NCBI GenBank assembly: GCA_964482225.1
Contig: CAYZWT010000015.1
Span: 26,066 to 90,065 of the forward strand
Length of the DNA stretch: 64,000 nucleotides
Source: UBA1429 sp964482225
GTDB lineage: Bacteria > Chloroflexota > Anaerolineae > UBA1429
Direction of reading: 5' to 3'
The position numbers and the translations under genes are program-made. Each line of letters begins with the position of its first letter. Position 1 is the first letter of the stretch. This document shows, piece after piece, positions 51,265 to 59,861 of the stretch. The notes beneath the pieces are model-generated. The model ran no database searches. It was not told the DNA's origin and worked only from the letters and a program-made list of their open reading frames with translations.

Positions 51265-51897
51265 GTGCCCCAGGTTACGGCAATCAAGGCGCAACAGCGC
51301 CGCAGAGACCGGGCCAACATCTATCTGGACGGCGAATACGCCTTTAGCCTCCAGAAGGTGTTGGCGATCCAGCTTGCGCTGGGGCAGATGCTGACTCCGC
51401 AAGAGATCGCGACGCTCCAGGCCCAGGATGTGGCCGAGCGCGCCTATGAGCGCACGCTGCGCTACCTGACCTATCGGCCACGCAGCGAGCAAGAGGTGCA
51501 GCGCTATCTGGAGCGCAAATCGGTAGAGCCCGATGTAATCGCACAGGTGCTCCAGCGCCTCAAACGGGCGCGCCTGTTGGATGACGCCGCCTTTGCCGAG
51601 TTCTGGGTCGAGAACCGCGAGGCGTTTCGGCCTCGCGGGGCCTGGGCGCTGCGCGGCGAGCTGCGCCAAAAGGGCGTTGCCTCGGAGGTCATCGAGGATG
51701 CCGTGAGCGATCTCGATGAGGAGGCGAGCGCCATGCGGGCGGGCGAACAGGCCACCCGGCGCTATGCCCGGCTCGACCGCGAGACCTTTTTCCGGCGCAT
51801 GCTGGGCTACCTGCAGCGGCGCGGCTTTGGTTATGGCATCTCACGCCAGGTGGCCGAGCACTGCTGGGCCCAGCTACAGGCCGATATAGACGAATGA
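51265..51897 (+). CDS. recX: Regulatory protein RecX
   Basis: The 210-residue product has the three RecX helical repeats: YERTLRYLTYRPRSEQEVQRYL, then LLDDAAFAEFWVENR and GAWALRGELRQKGV. It ends RRMLGYLQRRGFGYGISRQVAE. RecX caps and destabilises RecA filaments. GTG 51265 is preferred because GGGGGG lies 6 bases before it; an in-frame ATG at 51226 would place its coding start inside the terminator. Distance and orientation behind recA are the common arrangement. Confidence 0.85.
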   Translation: MPQVTAIKAQQRRRDRANIYLDGEYAFSLQKVLAIQLALGQMLTPQEIATLQAQDVAERAYERTLRYLTYRPRSEQEVQRYLERKSVEPDVIAQVLQRLKRARLLDDAAFAEFWVENREAFRPRGAWALRGELRQKGVASEVIEDAVSDLDEEASAMRAGEQATRRYARLDRETFFRRMLGYLQRRGFGYGISRQVAEHCWAQLQADIDE

Positions 51898-52012
51898 GAC
51901 CGGTGCGACGAGACGGGTGCGCGCTGCACGGACGGCGGCATGGCAGCCAGGCTGATAGCATGCTGCCAACGGGCGCGGCCCGATCAGATAGATAATCGAA
52001 AGGAATTGACAC

Positions 52013-53554
52013 ATGTTTACAGGGGTATGGTGGATTGTTTGGCTGGCGCTGGTTTTGTTGGGGGTCGCCGGTGGCTTTTTCATCGGGTACCGCCTCAAGA
52101 ACCGCGCCATCGGAGAGAACATCGCCAAACTGCAAGAGGAGACCAGAGAAAAGCTGGCTCAGGCGCGCACCACGGCTATGGAGATCGAGATCGAGGCGCG
52201 CGACAAGGCGCTCAAGGCGTTGCAGGAGGCTGACACCGAGGTGGCGCGTCGCATGAGAGACGTGAACCGCCAGGAGACGCGCATCCAGGAGCGCCGCGAC
52301 AACCTCGACAAGCGCATGGACAACCTCGAGGCGCGAGAGACCCGGCTCAAGGAGCGCGAGCAAAAGCTGGATGCCCGCCAATCCGAGCTAGACCAGGCAT
52401 GGCAGGAACACCTGGCCGAGCTGGAGCGCATCTCCGGGTTGACCCAAGAAGAGGCCAAAGAACTGCTGCTGCAAGAAGTCGAGCAAGAAGCCCGCATTGA
52501 TGCGGCGCGCATCATCCGCGAGATCGAGGGCCAGGCCCACGAAGAGGCCGAGTCACGCGCCCGCGAGATCGTGACCATCGCCATCCAGCGCCTGGCCACC
52601 GATCAGGTGGCCGAGACCACCGTCTCGACCGTGGAGCTGCCGAACGACGAGATGAAGGGCCGCATCATTGGGCGCGGGGGCCGCAACATCCGCGCATTGG
52701 AGAGCATCACCGGCGTGGACCTGGTGATTGATGACACGCCTGATACGGTCATCCTCTCTAGCTTTGACCCGGTGCGCCGCGAGGTGGCGCGCATGGCCCT
52801 CGAGCGGCTGATCCTGGACGGGCGCATTCACCCGGGGCGCATCGAGAGCATCGTCGAAAAGGCCCAGTCCGAGGTGGATCAGACCATCCGCGAAAAGGGC
52901 GAGGAAGCGGCTTTGGACATGGGCATCCATGGCCTGCCGCCAGAGATCATCCGGCTGCTGGGACGGCTGCACTATCGCACCAGCTATGGCCAGAACGTGC
53001 TGCGGCACTCGATCGAGACCGCCCAGCTTGCTGCGCTGATCGCCGCGGAACTGGGCGCCGATGTGGAAAAAGTCAAGCTGGCGGGCCTATTGCACGATCT
53101 GGGCAAGGCCGTAGACCACGAGGTGGATGGCCCCCATGCCCTGATCGGCGCCGAGATCGCCAAGCGCTATGGCATGCCGGAAGAGATCGTGAACGCCATC
53201 GGCGCACACCACTGCGACATGGAGCAGTGCTCCATCGAGGCGATGCTGATCCAGGTGGCCGACGCCATCTCGGCCAGCCGCCCAGGCGCGCGCCGCGAGT
53301 CATTGGAGAACTATATCAAGCGCATCAAGGCGCTGGAGCAGGTGGCCAACTCGTTCGAGGGCGTAGAGTCGTCCTTTGCCATCCAGGCCGGCCGCGAGAT
53401 TCGCATCATGGTCAGGCCGGAAGAGATTGACGACCTGGGCGCCATCCGCCTCTCTCGCGATGTCGCCAAAAAAGTAGAAGAGAGCCTACAATATCCTGGA
53501 CGCATCAAAGTTACCGTGATCCGCGAGACGCGGGCCACGGAATACGCGCAATAG
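52013..53554 (+). CDS. rny: Ribonuclease Y
   Basis: The 513-residue protein has an N-terminal membrane anchor (about 5-26) and a long Glu/Arg-rich coiled coil (30-180). The KH domain follows with GRIIGRGGRNIRALESITGV, then the HD domain with LLHDLGKAVDHEVDGPHA. The C-terminus ends in RIKVTVIRETRATEYAQ as in the family. It starts mRNA decay by endonucleolytic cleavage at the membrane. ATG 52013 follows AAAGGA. The next genes are spoVS and a PHP phosphoesterase gene, and ricT lies just beyond on the other strand. Confidence 0.97.
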   Translation: MFTGVWWIVWLALVLLGVAGGFFIGYRLKNRAIGENIAKLQEETREKLAQARTTAMEIEIEARDKALKALQEADTEVARRMRDVNRQETRIQERRDNLDKRMDNLEARETRLKEREQKLDARQSELDQAWQEHLAELERISGLTQEEAKELLLQEVEQEARIDAARIIREIEGQAHEEAESRAREIVTIAIQRLATDQVAETTVSTVELPNDEMKGRIIGRGGRNIRALESITGVDLVIDDTPDTVILSSFDPVRREVARMALERLILDGRIHPGRIESIVEKAQSEVDQTIREKGEEAALDMGIHGLPPEIIRLLGRLHYRTSYGQNVLRHSIETAQLAALIAAELGADVEKVKLAGLLHDLGKAVDHEVDGPHALIGAEIAKRYGMPEEIVNAIGAHHCDMEQCSIEAMLIQVADAISASRPGARRESLENYIKRIKALEQVANSFEGVESSFAIQAGREIRIMVRPEEIDDLGAIRLSRDVAKKVEESLQYPGRIKVTVIRETRATEYAQ

Positions 53555-53651
53555 CTCCGAGAACGTGCGGTAGGGGCCAGCCCGGGGGGATGTCGCGCAT
53601 GGCGCACCTCTTTCGCTGCGTTCCTGGATGTGGGGACAGCTTGCCGTGCCG

Positions 53652-53674
53652 GCGCACGCCATGAGGGCGTGCGC
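53652..53674. repeat. Perfect hairpin between rny and spoVS
   Basis: GCGCACGCC (53652-53660) and GGCGTGCGC (53666-53674) are perfect complements around a 5-base loop. There is no T-run on the plus strand. It may separate or protect the rny and spoVS messages. Confidence 0.45.
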
Positions 53675-53728
53675 TATCGTGCCGAGCGGCCGATCTGGCT
53701 GCGTGTCACAGCCAAAGGAGTCAGCACC

Positions 53729-53989
53729 ATGCAAGTCCTCAAAGTATCAGCGCACTCCCGGTCTACTGCTGTGGCGGGCGCCATCGCAGGCGTGGTACGC
53801 GAGCATGGTCGCGCCGAGGTGCAGGCCATTGGCGCGGGCGCTGTGAACCAGGCGGTCAAGGCGGTCGCCATTGCCCGCTCCTATCTGGCGCTGGATGGCC
53901 TGGATGTGATCTGCATCCCATCCTTTGCGGATGTGCTGATTGCCGAGCAGGAGCGGACCGCCATCAAACTTGTCGTCGAGCCGCGATGA
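53729..53989 (+). CDS. spoVS: SpoVS-family (Alba-like) protein
   Basis: The 86-residue protein is full length for SpoVS: MQVLKVSAHSRSTAVAGAIAG, then GRAEVQAIGAGAVNQAVKA and AIARSYLALDG. The end reads IKLVVEPR. The fold resembles Alba nucleic-acid-binding proteins, and the family is common in non-sporulating Chloroflexota and Deinococcota, so it does not show sporulation. ATG 53729 follows AAAGGAG. Its stop overlaps the start of the PHP gene (ATGA). It follows rny, as in several phyla. Confidence 0.9.
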   Translation: MQVLKVSAHSRSTAVAGAIAGVVREHGRAEVQAIGAGAVNQAVKAVAIARSYLALDGLDVICIPSFADVLIAEQERTAIKLVVEPR

Positions 53990-54813
53990 CGGGCAAGGTG
54001 GATCTGCACGTACACACCACCGCCTCGGATGGCGCCCTGGCGCCCCGCGAAGTAGTGGAGCAAGCCCACCGGCTGGGCCTGCGGCTCCTGTCCATTACCG
54101 ACCACGATACCGTGGCGGGCGTGGGCGAGGCGCTGGCTCGCGCTGACGAATTGGGGCTGACGGTGATTCCTGGGGTGGAGATCAGCGCGGAAAAAGACGG
54201 GGTGCAGGCCCACATCCTGGGGTACTATATTGACCATACCTCGCCGGCGCTGATCGAACAGCTCGACCGATACGGCCAGGCCCGGCTGCGCCGCGCCGCC
54301 AAGACCCTGGAGCGGCTGGCAGAGATGGGCATGCCCCTGGCATGGGAGACAATCTCGGCGGCCGTCGAGCATGGGGTGGTGGGCCGCCCGCACATCGCCC
54401 AGGCGCTGGTAGAGGGGGGCTTTGTGGCGACCATCGAGGAGGCCTTTGGCCGCTACCTCAACCCGGGCCAGGCCGCCTATCTGCCGCGCCTCAAGGCCAC
54501 CCCGGCCCAAGCGATCCAGATGATCCACGAGGCCGGGGGCTTGCCTGTGCTGGCCCACCCGTGGTGCGTCACATTCCTGCTCGAGGAGCTGGTGGCCGAG
54601 GGACTGTTGGGCCTGGAAGCGTACTATCGCAACTATGACGCCTGCCAGGTGCGGCGGCTCTGCTACCTGGCTCGCGAACATGGCCTCGTCTGCACTGGCG
54701 GCACCGATTTCCACGGCCTCGAAGGCGAATCCCTCTCCCTGGGCGAGACCGCCCTGCCCTGCGCCTGCATCACCGAGCTTGAGGCGTTGCACGCCTCGCA
54801 GATGCGCCCGTAG
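53986..54813 (+). CDS. PHP-domain phosphoesterase (YciV/RNase AM type)
   Basis: The 275-residue protein has PHP motifs DLHVHTTASDG (6-16), LSITDHDTVAG, IPGVEIS, GRPHIAQAL, LAHPWCV and GGTDFHG. They match the branch with nucleoside-bisphosphate phosphatase or 5'-3' exoribonuclease (YciV/RNase AM) activity. Its position behind rny and spoVS agrees with an RNA-decay role. The start overlaps the spoVS stop. Its own stop lies 5 bases from the stop of the convergent ricT gene. Confidence 0.8.
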   Translation: MTGKVDLHVHTTASDGALAPREVVEQAHRLGLRLLSITDHDTVAGVGEALARADELGLTVIPGVEISAEKDGVQAHILGYYIDHTSPALIEQLDRYGQARLRRAAKTLERLAEMGMPLAWETISAAVEHGVVGRPHIAQALVEGGFVATIEEAFGRYLNPGQAAYLPRLKATPAQAIQMIHEAGGLPVLAHPWCVTFLLEELVAEGLLGLEAYYRNYDACQVRRLCYLAREHGLVCTGGTDFHGLEGESLSLGETALPCACITELEALHASQMRP

Positions 54814-54818
54814 CTGCG

Positions 54819-55982
54819 TCAGGCGCCCTCGCCGCCGCTGTTGCCTCCTCGGCTGCTATTGCGCCGCGCGCCACGAGGGCGCCTCTTCCGTGGCCGCTGC
54901 GCCTCGCCTTCACCTGGAGGGCTATCTTGGCGCCCTGCCCCGGTGGAAGGTCCTTGCTCGCCAGCAGACTGTGCGGCGGCAGGGGGCTGTCTTCGCTGTG
55001 GCCCGTCTCGCTCAGGGCGCGAGTTCCGGCGTTGAGGCTCGGGCGATCTGTCTTCGCGTTGGTTGGGCTGCCTATCCGGGGCTGCCTGGCGCCGCTGCTC
55101 GCGCGGCGCGGCGGATTCCTGCGCGCGCAGAGTGGCATCCAGGGCCTCGCGGCGCACGGAGCGCTCGGCGCGGGGCGGCAGCGGCTCGTTGCCCGCAAGC
55201 TGGTCCGCCGTCAACTCGATCTTGGCGCCATCCTCCAGCAGCAGGGTCACCTTTTCGGTAAAGACGCACACCTTGATCACCTTGGCGGGGCCGTAAGAGG
55301 TCTCGACCGTGCGCCCCACCCGGGGGAAGCGCCCCTTGATCTCACGGTAATAGTCATCCTCATAGGTAAGGCAACAGAGCAAGCGCCCGCACAGGCCCGA
55401 GATCTCCATCGGGCTGAGGGGCAAGTTCTGTTGCTTGGCCATGCGGATGGATACGGGCGTGAACTGGGTGAGCCAGGTGGCGCAGCAGAGGGGGCGCCCA
55501 CAGGGGCCCAGCCCGCCGACCAGCTTGGCCTCATCGCGCACGCCGATCTGCCGCAATTCGATGCGCGCCTTGAACGTGCGGGCCAGTTCGCGCACCAGGT
55601 TGCGAAAGTCCACTCTCTTTTCCGAGGTAAAGAAAAAGGTCAGGCGCGCGCCGTCATAGCTATACTCGGCCCCCACCACCTTCATCTCCAGGCGAGACTG
55701 GTCCACCTGCTGCTGGCAACGTTCGATGGCTTCGGGCTCTTGGGTGCGATAGCGCTCGGCCTCTAGCAGATCGAGGCTGGTGGCCCGGCGGAGCACCGGC
55801 TTGAGCTCACCTACGACTTCCGAGTCATCTGCCAGGCGGTTGGCCGCGGCCACCTGCGCCAGCTCGTCGCCGCGCGAGGTGTTCACAATCACGTAATCGT
55901 CTACGGCGAGGGCCAGGTCGCGAGGGTCAAAGAAATAGACCTTGCCCGTTCCGCGAAAACGTACTCCACAAATGGTTGGCAT
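54819..55982 (-). CDS. ricT: PSP1-domain protein RicT/YaaT with an Arg/Gly-rich tail
   Basis: The 387-residue protein has the PSP1 core (1-280). Its conserved cysteines are in GGLGPCGRPLCCATWL and GLCGRLLCCLTYEDDYY, which hold iron-sulfur clusters with partners in Bacillus. In Bacillus RicT acts with RicA and RicF to steer RNase Y. Residues 285-387 are an added low-complexity tail rich in Arg, Pro, Gln and Gly, ending RRNSSRGGNSGGEGA, like RGG-type RNA-binding tails. holB lies upstream, as in Bacillus. rny is in the opposing cluster. Confidence 0.85.
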   Translation of the reverse strand: MPTICGVRFRGTGKVYFFDPRDLALAVDDYVIVNTSRGDELAQVAAANRLADDSEVVGELKPVLRRATSLDLLEAERYRTQEPEAIERCQQQVDQSRLEMKVVGAEYSYDGARLTFFFTSEKRVDFRNLVRELARTFKARIELRQIGVRDEAKLVGGLGPCGRPLCCATWLTQFTPVSIRMAKQQNLPLSPMEISGLCGRLLCCLTYEDDYYREIKGRFPRVGRTVETSYGPAKVIKVCVFTEKVTLLLEDGAKIELTADQLAGNEPLPPRAERSVRREALDATLRAQESAAPREQRRQAAPDRQPNQREDRSPEPQRRNSRPERDGPQRRQPPAAAQSAGEQGPSTGAGRQDSPPGEGEAQRPRKRRPRGARRNSSRGGNSGGEGA

Positions 55983-56012
55983 ACGATATACTCTCTCCAG
56001 TCAGGGTATGAA

Positions 56013-56984
56013 TCAGTTATGTCGCCAGCTCAGCAGCATCGTTTCCAGGGCCAGGCGCGGGTTGACGTTCTGGGCGATCTGCCCGATCACCTCTTGGGCC
56101 CGTGAGGCGGCGATGCGCGCCTGCCCCAGCCCGATCTTGTGGGCCAGTTGGCGTAGCGCCGGCAACTGTTTTTGGTTGACGATCAATTGCTCTTGGCAGC
56201 CGGCGGCCAGCAGCATGATATCCCGCCACGCGATCTGCCACTCGAACACCGCCAGGCGCACATCTGGCCGCTTGGCCAGCTCTTCAGCCGCCTGCAGCCG
56301 GGCTGCCGGCCCCTGGGGCACCAGCTCCAGCATCATCCGCACATCGGCATCGTGCTGCTCTACCAGGGTTGGCTCCTGGCAAGCGCGGATGGCCCAGCCA
56401 ACGCGCCCGGCGGAGAGCTGGGCGATCTCACGCGCCCGCACCGGGTCGGCCTGGTAACGCTCGACCAATGCCCGGGCGATCTCGCCCGCGGCCACGGGCC
56501 GCAGAGGCAACACCCGACAACGCGAAACGATGGTGGGCAGCAACAGGCCCGGATCCAGGGCCGTCAGCAGGAGCACGGCGTGGGCGGGGGGCTCTTCCAG
56601 GAGCTTGAGCAGGGCGTTGGCGGCCTCGGTCGTGGTGGTCTCGAATGCGGTCACGAGACAGATGCGCCAACGGCTGTTGTGGGGCCTGAGCGCCAGCTCA
56701 TGCTGGACCTGTCGCACCTGGTCAATCTTGATCCGGCCGTTATCCGGCTCGACCATGAGCAGGTCGGCATGGGCGCCGGCCAGGGTCTCGACGCAATCGC
56801 GGCAGACGCCACAAGGGCCCTCTTGGCCAGCGCGACACTGCAAAGCAGCGGCGTATTCGAGGGCCAGATGCGTCTTGCCGATCTCAGAGGGGCCGGTAAG
56901 GAGCGTGGCGTGGGCGATCCTACCCGTCTCTAGTGTCCTTTGCAGGTAGGCTACAGCCCAGGCATGCCCGATCGTTTGCCACAT
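56013..56984 (-). CDS. holB: DNA polymerase III delta-prime subunit
   Basis: From ATG 56984 the protein has 323 residues and starts MWQTIGHAWAVAYLQRTLE, the usual opening. Walker A LTGPSEIGKT (29-38) is intact. The zinc module has C50, C58, C61 and C64 (CRAGQEGPCGVCRDC). LLKLLEEPPAHAVLLL and IVSRCRVLPL are the sensor motifs. It is part of the clamp loader. An upstream TTG at 57023 is possible but would add residues outside the family. It ends 30 bases before ricT, a conserved pair. Confidence 0.9.
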   Translation of the reverse strand: MWQTIGHAWAVAYLQRTLETGRIAHATLLTGPSEIGKTHLALEYAAALQCRAGQEGPCGVCRDCVETLAGAHADLLMVEPDNGRIKIDQVRQVQHELALRPHNSRWRICLVTAFETTTTEAANALLKLLEEPPAHAVLLLTALDPGLLLPTIVSRCRVLPLRPVAAGEIARALVERYQADPVRAREIAQLSAGRVGWAIRACQEPTLVEQHDADVRMMLELVPQGPAARLQAAEELAKRPDVRLAVFEWQIAWRDIMLLAAGCQEQLIVNQKQLPALRQLAHKIGLGQARIAASRAQEVIGQIAQNVNPRLALETMLLSWRHN

Positions 56985-57105
56985 AGTCAAACCACTCGGC
57001 GCTATCGCAAGTTGCACAGTCAAGACCGATTATGTCCGATTCTACCACGAGAAGAGGGGTGGCACAAACGCACCGCGCGCCGCACGCCAAGATACGTGCC
57101 GCAGT

Positions 57106-57133
57106 TTGACCCGCGCCCCGAATCTGCTAGAGT
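57106..57133 (+). promoter_or_regulatory. Sigma70-type promoter of the MFS gene pair
   Basis: TTGACC (57106-57111), a 16-base spacer and TAGAGT (57128-57133) lie about 70 bases before the first transporter gene. The match is 5 of 6 and 4 of 6. Confidence 0.5.
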
Positions 57134-57205
57134 AGTGCGTCGGGTTGGCTTGCGCAGGCGCTTGCCCTCGCGCCCTTTTGGGAAGCAAAGAAGGATGGCT
57201 GCGAC

Positions 57206-58513
57206 GTGACAGATGCCCCGGAGAGCACCCCCAACTATCGGCGCAACGCCATCGCCATGATGTGCGATTCGTCCCTGTTCTACATGGCCATGGCCTTTAT
57301 CGGCACAACCACGGTGCTGCCCGCCTTCCTGGCAACCCTGGGGGCCTCGGAGATGGTGATCGGCATCGGCAGCGGCATCACCCGTGGCGCCTGGCTGCTG
57401 CCCCAGTTGCTCGTCGCGGGCATGGTCACGCGCCTGGCGCACCGCAAGCCGGTGATCGTCGGCGCTGCCTGGGCCTCGCGGCCCATCCTGCCGCTGCTGG
57501 CCTTTATCGTCTGGCGTTACAGCACCAGCGCGCCCACGCTTACCCTGGCCCTGGTGCTCTCGTTCCTGTTCATCCTGTTCGCCGCCGACGCCGTGGTCAG
57601 CGTGCCCTGGTTCGACCATCTGGCCCGCACCATCCCCGCCAAGAGGCGCGGCATCGTCGTGGGCGGCGGCCAGGTCATCGGCGGGCTGGGCGGCATCGGC
57701 GCCGGGGCGCTGGTGCGTTATGTGCTCAGCGAGGGCAGCCGCTGGGGCTACCCGGAGAACTATGCCGTGGTCTTTGGCGTGGGCGGCGCTCTGCTGATGC
57801 TCTCCGCAGTGGCCATTAGCTTTATCAGCAACCCCGAGTGCAAGCGCGAGCCGGGCGAACGCCCGCCCTCCCTGGGCGAGACGCTGGCCTCTCTGCCCTC
57901 GCTCCTGGCCGGGGATCGGCCCTTTCGCCGGCTGATCGGCGTGCAGCTCTTGGCGGGGTTTGTGGGGGTTGCCAGCGCCTTTTACATCCTCTACGGCCAG
58001 CGCATGTTGGGCTTTGGCGAGGGCGATACGGGGTTGTTCGTCTCGGCCCAGGTCATCGGGTCGGTGACCGCCGGGCTGCTGCTGGGCTATATCCAGAACC
58101 GTTGGGGGCCGCTGACCCATGTGCGCATCCAGATCATTGTCGCGATGCTGCCGCCTGGGCTGGCGCTGCTGGCAGGGCCTATGGCCGCCATCTCTCCCGC
58201 CGCCGTGCGCGTCGTCTATCTGGCACTCTATCTCGTCCTGGGCGTGTACATGGGGGGCTTTAGCTGGCCCTTTTTCAACTGGATCCTCGAGTATGCCCAA
58301 GAGACCAAGCGCCCGCTGTATATCGGGCTGATGAACACCCTGGGCGCGGCCACCATGCTGGCTCCCGTGCTCGGCGGCTGGGTGGTAAGCACCCTCTCGT
58401 ATCCGGCGGTATTCTGCCTGGCCGTCGCTTTTTCCCTGCTGGCGCTGGGCCTCTCGGTTGGGCTGCCCTCCACGCGCGCCGCAGCCCCGCGCCCCACCGA
58501 GGAACCCGCCTGA
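57206..58513 (+). CDS. MFS transporter, first of a tandem pair
   Basis: The 435-residue protein has 12 predicted membrane segments and no soluble domain. It opens NYRRNAIAMMCDSSLFYMAMAF and has SAQVIGSVTAGLLLGYIQNRWGPLTH at the start of the second half. GTG 57206 follows AAGAAGGA. The protein encoded next shares this layout and much sequence, so the pair arose by duplication. The substrate cannot be predicted; no catabolic gene is adjacent. Confidence 0.8.
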   Translation: MTDAPESTPNYRRNAIAMMCDSSLFYMAMAFIGTTTVLPAFLATLGASEMVIGIGSGITRGAWLLPQLLVAGMVTRLAHRKPVIVGAAWASRPILPLLAFIVWRYSTSAPTLTLALVLSFLFILFAADAVVSVPWFDHLARTIPAKRRGIVVGGGQVIGGLGGIGAGALVRYVLSEGSRWGYPENYAVVFGVGGALLMLSAVAISFISNPECKREPGERPPSLGETLASLPSLLAGDRPFRRLIGVQLLAGFVGVASAFYILYGQRMLGFGEGDTGLFVSAQVIGSVTAGLLLGYIQNRWGPLTHVRIQIIVAMLPPGLALLAGPMAAISPAAVRVVYLALYLVLGVYMGGFSWPFFNWILEYAQETKRPLYIGLMNTLGAATMLAPVLGGWVVSTLSYPAVFCLAVAFSLLALGLSVGLPSTRAAAPRPTEEPA

Positions 58514-58543
58514 GCCCTGCCAGGCGGCGCAAAGGAGAGCGCG

Positions 58544-59854
58544 ATGAGCGAACAGCCCAATACGGCCCTGGAAGGGCGGCAGCCGCTGCCCTGGTATTAT
58601 CGCCGCAACGCCATCGCCTTTGGCGTGGATATGGCCCTGTTCCATACCGCCATCAGCTTTATCGGCGCCACAACGGTGCTGCCGACCTTTCTGGCGGCGC
58701 TGACCGATTCTGAGATCATCGTGGGGCTGGCCAGCGGCCTCTCCAGCGCCGCCTGGCTACTGCCCCAATTGCTGGTCGCCGGCCTGGTGGCGCGGTTGCC
58801 GCGCAAAAAGCCCGTGGTGGTGCGCTCGGTGTGGCTCTCGCGGCCCGTGCTGCTCCTCATGGCCCTGGTGGTCTGGCTGGTGGGCGCTCATAACCCCGCG
58901 CTGACTCTGGCCGTGACGCTGCTGGGCATCACCATCTTTTTCGTGGGAGACGCTTGCGCCTCGGTGCCCTGGTTCGACCTGGTGGCCAAGGGCCTGCCGC
59001 TGCGGCGACGCGGGCGCGTGCTGGGCATGGGGCAGGTGATCGGCAGCGTGGGCGGCATCGGCGCGGGGGTCGTGGTGCGCTACATTCTCAGCCCCGATAG
59101 CCCCTGGGCCTTTCCCACCGATTATGCCCTGCTCTTTGCCATCGCCGGCGGCGTGTTTCTCGTCGCGTCGCTGGCGATCTTTTTCATCCACGAGCCGGAG
59201 GACGGCGCGCCCGCGAGCGAGGCGCAATCGTTGCGCCAGGTGCTGGCCTCGATCCCCGGCATCCTCTCGGGCGACCGTCTCTTTCGCCGCGTGGTGACCG
59301 TGCGCGTGCTGGTGAGCTTTACCGGCGTGGCCAGCGCGTTCTATGTGCTCTATGCCACCCGCCACCTGGGGTTCGATATGGCCGCCGCGGGGCTGTTCCT
59401 CTCGGCCCAGGTGGCGGGCTCTATGGCGGCGGGCGCCCTCATGGGCCTGGCCCAGGATCGTTGGGGGCCGCTGACCCACATGCGCGTTGTGATGCTGGCG
59501 GGCATCCTGCCGCCGGCGTTGACCCTGCTGGCCGGGCCGCTCCAGGCCGTGGCCCCCGGCAGCCTCTCAACCCTCTTTCTGGCGATCTATTTCTTTCTGG
59601 GCATCTACGGGAACTCGATTGGCTGGCCCTTTTTCAACTGGGTCCTGGAGCATGCCCCGGAGGATCGCCGCCCGTTGTATGTGGGGCTGATCAACACCCT
59701 CACGGCGATGGCGATGGTGGCCCCGGCTATCGGCGGGTGGACGGTGCGGGCCATCTCGTACCCGGCCGTCTTTGTATTGGCGCTGGCCATCGGCGTGACG
59801 GCGCTGGCCCTGACGACCACCATCCCGGATACGCGAACGAAGCAGGGGCGCTGA
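58544..59854 (+). CDS. MFS transporter, second of a tandem pair
   Basis: The 436-residue protein mirrors its neighbour: YYRRNAIAFGVDMALFHTAISF, LPQLLVAGLVARLPRKKPVVV, and AQVAGSMAAGALMGLAQDRWGPLTH. Twelve membrane segments are expected. ATG 58544 follows AAAGGAG and lies 30 bases after the first gene, in one operon. The two could form different specificities or a hetero-oligomer. It converges with sfsA, leaving 7 bases. Confidence 0.8.
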   Translation: MSEQPNTALEGRQPLPWYYRRNAIAFGVDMALFHTAISFIGATTVLPTFLAALTDSEIIVGLASGLSSAAWLLPQLLVAGLVARLPRKKPVVVRSVWLSRPVLLLMALVVWLVGAHNPALTLAVTLLGITIFFVGDACASVPWFDLVAKGLPLRRRGRVLGMGQVIGSVGGIGAGVVVRYILSPDSPWAFPTDYALLFAIAGGVFLVASLAIFFIHEPEDGAPASEAQSLRQVLASIPGILSGDRLFRRVVTVRVLVSFTGVASAFYVLYATRHLGFDMAAAGLFLSAQVAGSMAAGALMGLAQDRWGPLTHMRVVMLAGILPPALTLLAGPLQAVAPGSLSTLFLAIYFFLGIYGNSIGWPFFNWVLEHAPEDRRPLYVGLINTLTAMAMVAPAIGGWTVRAISYPAVFVLALAIGVTALALTTTIPDTRTKQGR

Positions 59855-59861
59855 TCCCGCT

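Noticed and set aside
53729..53989. Evidence that the organism forms spores (SpoVS, and SpoIID at 39209)
   Set aside because: SpoVS and SpoIID/LytB domains are common in non-sporulating phyla, and no sporulation-specific gene is in the window.
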